From Pseudoduganella violaceinigra DSM 15887 (GTDB lineage Bacteria > Pseudomonadota > Gammaproteobacteria > Burkholderiales > Burkholderiaceae_D): a stretch of DNA of 64,000 nucleotides. The notes beneath the pieces were generated by a model. It saw only the letters and a program-made list of their open reading frames with translations. It did no database searches and was not told the origin of the DNA. The stretch spans positions 146,579-210,578 of the forward strand of contig NZ_KE384357.1 of NCBI RefSeq assembly GCF_000425385.1, in the 5' to 3' direction. Shown in pieces: positions 23,466 through 29,369 of this stretch. Numbering within the stretch: the first letter of the stretch is position 1; every line of letters starts with the position of its first letter. Made by a program: the position numbers and the translations under genes.

Positions 23466-24527
23466 TCAGGACTCCTTTTTCTCAGCGGGCAGCGTCAGCG
23501 CCACCCGGTATTTATTGTTTTCGTGCGTGCAGTGCACGCTGGCCTGGTGCCCGTAGGCCGCAGCCAGCCGCTCCCGCACATTGACCAGGCCAATGCCGTT
23601 GCCCTTGCGGGGCGGCGTGTCCGGGTCGGTATCGTTTTCCACGTCGACCTTCAGCAGCGATCCTTCGCGGCGGGCGTCGATGCGCACCGTGCCGCCATCC
23701 GGCATGCCGCCGATGCCGTGCTTGACAGCGTTTTCCACCAGCGGCTGCAGGATCATCGGAGGCAGCAGGCATGCCAGCGCCGCTTCATCCACTTCCTGCT
23801 CCACCCCAAGCCGCGCGCCGAAGCGCACCTTTTCAATCGCCAGGAAATGGCCGATCAGGCGCACTTCCTCTTCCAACGTGATCTTGCCTTGTGCTTCGAT
23901 GCCCAGGCTCTGGCGGAAGAAGTCCGACAGGCGCTGCGTCATGTCCCGTGCACGCTTGGCGTCGATCGTGGTCAGAGCGCTGATCGAGTTCAGGCTGTTG
24001 AACAGGAAGTGCGGGTCAATCTGGGTCCGCAGCATGCGCAGCTCGGCGTCGCGCGCCAGCAGCTTGGACTCCAGTTCGCGCTGCTCCGCTTGCCGGGCGC
24101 GGACAAATTCCCCGATCAGGTAATTCAGCGTTGCAAGAAGACCGTACATCAGGATGCCAAGCGAGAACAGCAAGGCCGTCAGCTGCGGCCGCAGCGCAAT
24201 GCCTTGGGCGCCGAGTGCTTCGACCGTGAAATTCCACAGCTGCATCAGCATCACCCACAGGAAGCCGGCCCATACTGCGGCCGTCAACGTCGACATCAGG
24301 ATCACAGCAGGGCTGCGTTCGCGCAGCGGGTTGGCCTTGCAGATATAGAAGGCGGAAAACCCCGCGCCGATCGAAAACAGCAACGTCACCGGCACCGCAA
24401 ACAGCATGGCGCGCAGCCAAGGCTCGTCCCCCAGCTGCGCCACCGCACCGCCCAGTCCTACGCCCAGCAGCAGCCATACCGTCAGGTACAGGAGGATGCC
24501 GCTGCGGCTGGCCAGTACCCGTTGCAT
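23466..24527 (-). CDS. LytS-type sensor histidine kinase (His_kinase PF06580)
   Basis: 353 residues with four predicted membrane segments in residues 10-140, no periplasmic sensor domain, a coiled linker, and the H box QIDPHFLFNSLNSISAL with His173. The ATP-binding part has LVENAVKHG and KGNGIGLVNVRERL. Kinase for the LytTR regulator downstream. Its stop region and the start of the LiaF-like gene upstream share one base (24527). Confidence 0.93.
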   Translation of the reverse strand: MQRVLASRSGILLYLTVWLLLGVGLGGAVAQLGDEPWLRAMLFAVPVTLLFSIGAGFSAFYICKANPLRERSPAVILMSTLTAAVWAGFLWVMLMQLWNFTVEALGAQGIALRPQLTALLFSLGILMYGLLATLNYLIGEFVRARQAEQRELESKLLARDAELRMLRTQIDPHFLFNSLNSISALTTIDAKRARDMTQRLSDFFRQSLGIEAQGKITLEEEVRLIGHFLAIEKVRFGARLGVEQEVDEAALACLLPPMILQPLVENAVKHGIGGMPDGGTVRIDARREGSLLKVDVENDTDPDTPPRKGNGIGLVNVRERLAAAYGHQASVHCTHENNKYRVALTLPAEKKES

Positions 24528-25276
24528 CAGTTACGGATATCCACGCCGCCCATGATGGCGGTGCCGCGCACCACCAGGCGCTTGCTGGCGTCCTTCGGCT
24601 CCATCGTCTTTTCGTCGAAGCCGCCCAGGATTGGCGTGCCTTCCAGCTCCACCGTCCAGTCCGTCGGGACCTTGATCGAAACGCCGCCCATCATGGCAAA
24701 CACGTTCAGCACGGCGGTGCCATTCATCGAGGCGGTGCGCATGTCCAGTTCAATGCCGCCCATCAGGCTGGTCAGGTCGCCGCCGCGGAAGTCCTGGGTC
24801 GTCACCTTGCGGTTGACGCCGCCGAGGATGGCCGTCAGGTCCAGCACGCGCTCGCCAGTCTCGCCCTCGTCCACATTGAGGAAGGAGTCGGCATCGCTGC
24901 CCGACGCATCGCTACCTGCCGCCGCTTGCTTGCTGCGCTTGCTGGCGCGGAACACCATCATCAGGCCCAGGCCGATAATCCCGAACGGGAAGATGACTTT
25001 CCAGCTGATGTAGATCAGGCCCAGCCCTTTCAGCAGCGACACGGCGCCGAATCCGATCAGGAAGATGCCGGTAAAAGCCGCCCCGCTGCCGCGCTGCGGC
25101 GCCTTCGACAGGATCGATGCGCCCACAATCATCAGGATGAAGGGCCAGAAATGCACGTGCATGTCGAGGTCGATCCAGCCCAGGTTATCGATCAGGAACA
25201 GGAAGCCGGCCAGGATCACCGCTGCGCCAACGAGCATCTGCGCGGCGGGATTACGTTCACGATTGCGGTTACGCAT
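24527..25276 (-). CDS. LiaF-like membrane protein (DUF5668 / cell-wall-active response domain)
   Basis: 249 residues: four short membrane segments in the first 130 residues with the DUF5668 pattern (VILAGFLFLIDNLGWID, HFWPFILMIVGASIL), then a soluble beta-repeat domain (LTAILGGVNRKVTTQDFRGG, LTSLMGGIELDMRTASMNG, VFAMMGGVSIKVPTDWTVEL, TAIMGGVDIRN) like LiaF, which senses envelope stress and modulates a two-component system in Firmicutes. Here it is the gene next to LytS, so it may feed envelope signals to that kinase. Inference from family and context. Confidence 0.85.
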   Translation of the reverse strand: MRNRNRERNPAAQMLVGAAVILAGFLFLIDNLGWIDLDMHVHFWPFILMIVGASILSKAPQRGSGAAFTGIFLIGFGAVSLLKGLGLIYISWKVIFPFGIIGLGLMMVFRASKRSKQAAAGSDASGSDADSFLNVDEGETGERVLDLTAILGGVNRKVTTQDFRGGDLTSLMGGIELDMRTASMNGTAVLNVFAMMGGVSIKVPTDWTVELEGTPILGGFDEKTMEPKDASKRLVVRGTAIMGGVDIRN

Positions 25277-25632
25277 TATTGCTTCTCCTCATTTTTAGCG
25301 GTGTATTTAATCACAACTGGCTGCAGCAGCAGGTTGATGCCGGCGATGATGACCAGGATCGGCCAGCTGTTATGGAAACTCAGTCCCCACAGGTGTTCGA
25401 ACGACACATAGAACCAGCCGGCAAAGCCGATATGGCACAGGCCGTCGACCACATGCGCCGGCGTCGTCGGCGGGATCAGCTTGACTGCGCCGAAGGCCAT
25501 GGCCAGGAAAGGCCAGTAGCGCCAGAGTTGGCCGATCGGCGGCAGAGGAATGTCGGTCAGGAACAGCACGCCCACCGCGATCACGACCAGGCCCCAGAGC
25601 AGTTGGCTGCGGCCTTGCATATCTTTGCTCAT
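25276..25632 (-). CDS. LiaF-TM / DUF5668 small membrane protein
   Basis: 118 residues, four predicted membrane segments with the DUF5668 arrangement (LLWGLVVIAVGVLFLTD, WRYWPFLAMAFGAVKLI). It lacks the soluble domain of its neighbour. First gene of the four-gene operon with the larger LiaF-like protein, LytS and LytTR; the genes overlap by a single base. Confidence 0.82.
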   Translation of the reverse strand: MSKDMQGRSQLLWGLVVIAVGVLFLTDIPLPPIGQLWRYWPFLAMAFGAVKLIPPTTPAHVVDGLCHIGFAGWFYVSFEHLWGLSFHNSWPILVIIAGINLLLQPVVIKYTAKNEEKQ

Positions 25633-25700
25633 TTCTTGCTCCCCGTTGATTGGATGGATGAACGATACCGGGGTGCAGGGGGCGGCGAAACGGCTTTTCG

Positions 25701-25750
25701 GCGAACGGCGGTGGCGGGTCGGTGAATGGCGAAAATTTCAGCGAACGGCG
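25701..25750 (-). promoter_or_regulatory. Three AlgR/LytTR-like direct repeats upstream of the two-component operon
   Basis: On the minus strand CGCCGTTCGC (25741-25750), CGCCATTCAC (25722-25731) and CGCCGTTCGC (25701-25710) recur at 19 and 21 base spacing, two helical turns. The core CCGTTCG is that of AlgR boxes. They lie 69-118 bases before the operon's first ATG. A fourth CGCCGTTCGC at 25899 is inside the 51-codon gene. Confidence 0.65.
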
Positions 25751-25780
25751 AAAAAAAACCCGCTGCATTGCGGCAGCGGG
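25751..25780 (-). terminator. Rho-independent terminator of 51-codon gene
   Basis: Minus-strand stem CCCGCTGC / GCAGCGGG (8 bp) with a six-base loop and eight Ts. It directly follows the small gene and abuts the third AlgR-like repeat. Confidence 0.9.
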
Positions 25781-25803
25781 CCCAGGAGAGAAGGTACGGG
25801 GGC

Positions 25804-25959
25804 CTAGCGCCCTTGCTCCATCTTCGGCTCGAACAGCATCAACCCCCAGCCCAGCTGACGGCGAATCTCCTCTGGCGATGGAGGGGGTTTGGCTTCCTGC
25901 GAACGGCGCTCAAGGTATTCCCGCACCACATACTTGGATGGATGGTTTGACTCGGTCAT
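25804..25959 (-). CDS. Small 51-residue protein, unknown
   Basis: Short gene with a good ribosome site (GGAGG, 7 bases before ATG) and its own terminator 23 bases past the stop. Sequence begins MTESNHPSKYVVREYLERRS and ends WGLMLFEPKMEQGR; soluble, charged, with the pattern PSPEEIRRQLGWGLM seen in short proteins of Massilia-type genomes. Function unknown. It contains a fourth CGCCGTTCGC by coincidence of Arg-Arg-Ser codons. Confidence 0.7.
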   Translation of the reverse strand: MTESNHPSKYVVREYLERRSQEAKPPPSPEEIRRQLGWGLMLFEPKMEQGR

Positions 25960-26434
25960 GATAGGCCTCCGTGTTCTGTTTTTAGGCCGGGTGCCTCGCT
26001 ACGGCAGATGCCGGCTCGGGATTCTGGATGATGAGCGCTGGGCGCTGCAATCACGGTTCCATCTTATTTCCAGGCACCTCGGCAAACGGTGCGTTTGCGA
26101 ACAATTCCCCCGTCAGTTCAGCTCACGTTACTGTGGGAATCGGCCTACGGATTGTGGTTTAAAACCCATGCAGGCTCGTGTACATAAAAATTTAATCCTT
26201 GACGTTTGTCGGCATTTGGACGGTGCCCCGCAATGCCGTTCATCCTTTGTACGCCTGAAAACATACACACTTCACTAATGAATTATCGACCAAATGGGGT
26301 CGGCTATATTGGTCAACGTTGGCAAGCAGGAAAGGTTATATTTTCAGCAGGCCACTGATGATATGACCGGGCAATCTCTTGCGAGCTAACAACCGCTTCA
26401 CCTTCACAACAACACTATCTCAAGGGGTATTAAC
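25960..26434. other. 475-base gene-free region before PEP-CTERM gene
   Basis: No frame with coding features on either strand. It must hold the promoter of the 51-codon gene at the left and of the PEP-CTERM gene at the right. A small stem CGACC-AAATGG-GGTCG lies near 26288. Nothing else recognised. Confidence 0.6.
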
Positions 26435-26986
26435 ATGAAGAAAGCGTTACTTAGCAAGGTAGCCGGAACACTGATGCTATCCGCCGGGCTGTTCGCCAGC
26501 TCCGGCGCGATGGCGCAGACCACATTGACCTTCGATGCAGCAGGCAATGCCATCTTCGGTGCACTGCACGCCGCGGCTGGTGACTATATGGACACATATC
26601 TGTTCTCCGTGGATACCAATGCCAGCTATGCCAGCGGTTCCGTCGTGGTGGGCAAAACCTGGATCGATGGCTCCCGCCTGGCAAACTACGGCATCACGGC
26701 CATCCAGTTCTTCAAGGTCGAAGCCGACAGCAGCCAGACCAGCCTCAACACAACGTTTGATACGTCGTCCGGTATCGAATTCTTCCCGGTCGACGCGCTG
26801 ATGTCTGGTAACTATGGCTTCACAGTCACCGGCAGCACTGCCATTTCAGGCCTGGGCGGCTCCTACGCCGGTAACCTGAACCTGGCTGCTCCTATTCCGG
26901 AACCAGCTACCTATGCGATGCTGCTGGTGGGCGTTGGCCTGCTGGGCCTGGCTTCGCGTCGCAAGTCCAACGACAAGCTGGGCTAA
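26435..26986 (+). CDS. PEP-CTERM protein (FxDxA type)
   Basis: 183 residues: signal peptide (MKKALLSKVAGTLMLSAGLF... to AMA), beta-rich middle with FDAAGNAIFGALHAAAGDYMD and FxDxA-type features (TYLFSVDTNASY), and the C-terminal sorting signal PIPEPATYAMLLVGVGLLG with a basic tail RRKSNDKLG. Surface protein awaiting exosortase processing. Followed by a strong terminator, so a single gene. Confidence 0.92.
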   Translation: MKKALLSKVAGTLMLSAGLFASSGAMAQTTLTFDAAGNAIFGALHAAAGDYMDTYLFSVDTNASYASGSVVVGKTWIDGSRLANYGITAIQFFKVEADSSQTSLNTTFDTSSGIEFFPVDALMSGNYGFTVTGSTAISGLGGSYAGNLNLAAPIPEPATYAMLLVGVGLLGLASRRKSNDKLG

Positions 26987-27011
26987 GCCGCAAACCACAT
27001 TCCCCCCGTGG

Positions 27012-27036
27012 AAACCCGCTGCGGCGGGTTTTTTTT
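27012..27036 (+). terminator. Rho-independent terminator after PEP-CTERM gene
   Basis: AAACCCGC / GCGGGTTT stem with a TGCG loop and a run of eight Ts. The A run on the opposite side lets it act also on the minus-strand formate dehydrogenase operon that ends at 27039. Confidence 0.93.
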
Positions 27037-27038
27037 CC

Positions 27039-27368
27039 CTATTTCTTGGCGCCCGCTGCCGGCACAGGCTTGGCATCGGCGACGCCCACGTCCTTGGCCG
27101 CCACCACCTGGGCCACATACGGTCCCGGGTCGCTGCAGGCAGGCAAGGCTGCAGAAGGCTTGCCGCCGCCTCCTTTGGACTTGATGTAATAGGCCGCCAC
27201 CCGGTCCTGGGCCAGGCATAGTTTGTAAGCCGAAACCTTGTCGGTCCAGGCTTGCTTGTCCTTGGCCGCTGCGGCCGCGGCTTTCTGTTCTTCCGTTGGC
27301 GCGGGCAATTTGGCTTGCGCCGCCATCGCGGCCATTGCCAGGATCAGCGCAAATGCAGGCTTGTTCAT
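27039..27368 (-). CDS. Small secreted protein at end of formate dehydrogenase operon
   Basis: 109 residues: signal peptide (MNKPAFALILAMAAMAAQA), alanine-rich helical middle (KLPAPTEEQKAAAAAAKDKQ), two cysteines (KLCLAQD, LPACSDP) that could be linked, and a Pro/Ala-rich tail. No known family in the textbook fdh clusters. Position 10 bases after the gamma subunit gene and directly before the operon terminator makes it the last operon member; role unknown. Confidence 0.72.
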   Translation of the reverse strand: MNKPAFALILAMAAMAAQAKLPAPTEEQKAAAAAAKDKQAWTDKVSAYKLCLAQDRVAAYYIKSKGGGGKPSAALPACSDPGPYVAQVVAAKDVGVADAKPVPAAGAKK

Positions 27369-27378
27369 GGCTTACTCC

Positions 27379-28527
27379 TCAAACGGTCTTGGGCGTTGGC
27401 GGCGGAAGGGGCTCGCCGTCATGTTCGGGGGCGCGCACCCGGGGAATCTTGCCCTCGGCGACCTGCTGGTACCAGATATCGTGGTGTTCGCGCGCCCAGG
27501 CATCATCCACATACCCTTCCCTCATCGCCTTATATGCGCCTTGCATGCCGATGGTGCCGAGATAGATGTGACCGAGAGCAAAGGCCATCATCAGCACGGT
27601 GGCGCTCACGTGCAGCAGGTTTGCGCCCTGCATCAGGAAGCGTGTGTACTCAAGATTGGGGATCAGCTTGTCGAGCACAAAGCCGGAAGCGCTGGCCGCC
27701 AGGCCCAGCAGGGTCACGCCGCCCCAGAACCACAGCTTTTCGCCGGCATTGAAGCGGCCGGCCGGCGCGTGGCCCTTGCCTAACATGCCGCCCAGTTTCG
27801 CCAGCCATTTGATATCGGCCGCGATGGGGAAATTGTCCTTCACGAAGATGATGAAGGTGACGATGATCGACACCGTGAACAGCGGCCCGACAAAGTTATG
27901 GATGGTCTTCAGGGCGTAGGTCAGGTAGCCGAACAAGGCATGGCCGATGACGGGCATCAGGACGAATTTGCCGAACATCATGCACAGGCCGGATACCGCC
28001 AGCAGGACAAAGGTAATGGCCGTGGTCCAGTGGGCGAAGCGCTCCAGCGGCGTGAATCGCTGGATCTTGCGTCCGGTTGGCGGCGCGTGCACCTTGACCG
28101 GCCCCTTGCCGAAGTACATCGCGGCCAGGATGGCGATCACGCCGAGTATCAGCCAGCCGCCGATGCCGATCATCGGGCCATTGCGGAAACGGCGCCACGC
28201 TTCGCCGGCCGTGGTCGGAACCGCCTGGCCTGGGTACTGAGCCTTGGGCTGGATCAGCACACCGGATTCAGGGTAAGGCAGGCTGCTGTAATGCGTTTCC
28301 CCGGCCACCACCTTGCGCCACACCGGCGCATTGTTGCCGGGCTGGTCGCGCGAGCGCTCGGCCTGGTTTTGCTTGAGGATGTCCACTGACTCGACGCGGG
28401 GTGCGGCGCCACTGCCCTGAGCAGCGCCCGCAGTTGCCGTCGGCGATGCCGTGACAGCTGCCGGTTCGGCAGCATTCGAAGCGCCCGCCGCGATTGCCAA
28501 GGCCAGCATTGCCAACCATCGTTTCAT
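27379..28527 (-). CDS. fdoI: Formate dehydrogenase gamma subunit (cytochrome b556)
   Basis: 382 residues. Signal peptide (MKRWLAMLALAIAAGASNA), a periplasmic N-terminal extension of about 110 residues, then a membrane segment (GIGGWLILGVIAILAAMYFG) and the four-helix cytochrome b core with heme-ligand histidines (FTPLERFAHWTTAITFVLLAVSG, YALKTIHNFVGPLF, LHVSATVLMMAFALGHIYLG). It takes electrons from the beta subunit to quinone. The long N-terminal extension is larger than in E. coli FdoI (about 210 residues), as usual for this FdsC-like group. Confidence 0.9.
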   Translation of the reverse strand: MKRWLAMLALAIAAGASNAAEPAAVTASPTATAGAAQGSGAAPRVESVDILKQNQAERSRDQPGNNAPVWRKVVAGETHYSSLPYPESGVLIQPKAQYPGQAVPTTAGEAWRRFRNGPMIGIGGWLILGVIAILAAMYFGKGPVKVHAPPTGRKIQRFTPLERFAHWTTAITFVLLAVSGLCMMFGKFVLMPVIGHALFGYLTYALKTIHNFVGPLFTVSIIVTFIIFVKDNFPIAADIKWLAKLGGMLGKGHAPAGRFNAGEKLWFWGGVTLLGLAASASGFVLDKLIPNLEYTRFLMQGANLLHVSATVLMMAFALGHIYLGTIGMQGAYKAMREGYVDDAWAREHHDIWYQQVAEGKIPRVRAPEHDGEPLPPPTPKTV

Positions 28528-28538
28528 GACGAACCTCC

Positions 28539-28760
28539 CTAGCGGTTGGTCTTCACATATTCGTTCTGCAGTTGCCCGCGTTCCCGCACCTGGCGGTCCC
28601 AGCTCGCCTTGTTACCGGGAGTCCAGCCTTTCGCCACCTGCGCATTGCCGGCGCCCGTGTACGAAGGCTGGTCGCCGCGATTGACCGCGCTGCCCTGCTT
28701 CGATTGCGACACTTCGCCGCAGCCGGCCAGCGCCAGCAGCAATACAACATAGATCTTCAT
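28539..28760 (-). CDS. Small lipoprotein in formate dehydrogenase operon
   Basis: 73 residues, start in an ATGA overlap with the beta subunit gene. Lipobox ALAGC with lipid-modified Cys14 (MKIYVVLLLALAGCGEVSQS). The rest is polar (GDQPSYTGAGNAQVAKGWTP) and ends NEYVKTNR. It is translationally coupled to beta and sits before gamma, so it probably is part of, or near, the membrane complex. No function known. Confidence 0.75.
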   Translation of the reverse strand: MKIYVVLLLALAGCGEVSQSKQGSAVNRGDQPSYTGAGNAQVAKGWTPGNKASWDRQVRERGQLQNEYVKTNR

Positions 28761-29359
28761 GTCTTGGCCTCCGGTTTGCCGTAAGCGGTGCCCCAGCCCC
28801 AGACTTCGCTGCCCTTGCCGCGCGTGACCACGCGGGTGCGGAAGATTTCCGCCACCACGTCCCCATCGCCGCCCAGCAGCGCCTTGGTCGAACACATTTC
28901 CGCACAGGCCGGCAGCTTGCCTTCGGCCAGCCGGTTGCGGCCGTATTTCTCGAACTCCGCCTGCGAACCATTTTCTTCCGGGCCGCCGGCGCAAAAGGTG
29001 CACTTGTCCATCTTGCCGCGCAACCCGAACGCGCCGTTGGAAGGGAACTGCGGCGCGCCGAAGGGACAGGCATAGGAACAGTAGCCGCAGCCGATGCAGG
29101 CGTCCTTGTTATGCAGGACCACGCCCTCCTCTGTGCGGTAGAAGCAGTCGACCGGGCATACTGCCATACAGGGCGCGTCCGAGCAATGCATGCAGGCCAC
29201 CGAGACCGATTTCTCCTGCCCGATCACACCGTCGTTAATGGTGACCACGCGCCGCCGGTTCACGCCCCACGGTACCTCGTGCTCGTTCTTGCACGCCGTC
29301 GCACAGGCGTTGCACTCGATGCAGCGCTCCGTGTCGCATATGAATTTCATCCGTGCCAT
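28757..29359 (-). CDS. fdoH: Formate dehydrogenase beta subunit (four 4Fe-4S clusters)
   Basis: 200 residues with ferredoxin cysteine patterns CIECNACATACKNEHEVPWG, CMHCSDAPCMAVCPVDCF, CIGCGYCSYACPFGAP and the pair in the C-terminal part (MDKCTFCAGG ... PACAEMC). Moves electrons from the molybdenum subunit to the cytochrome b. It lacks the C-terminal membrane helix of E. coli FdnH (about 290 residues), so membrane attachment must come through gamma. Confidence 0.94.
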   Translation of the reverse strand: MARMKFICDTERCIECNACATACKNEHEVPWGVNRRRVVTINDGVIGQEKSVSVACMHCSDAPCMAVCPVDCFYRTEEGVVLHNKDACIGCGYCSYACPFGAPQFPSNGAFGLRGKMDKCTFCAGGPEENGSQAEFEKYGRNRLAEGKLPACAEMCSTKALLGGDGDVVAEIFRTRVVTRGKGSEVWGWGTAYGKPEAKT

Positions 29360-29369
29360 GGCAATCTCC

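Noticed and set aside
22710..25013. 767-codon open frame on the plus strand opposite LytTR/LytS/LiaF-like genes
   Set aside because: Antisense shadow; the opposite strand encodes well-defined families with expected motifs.
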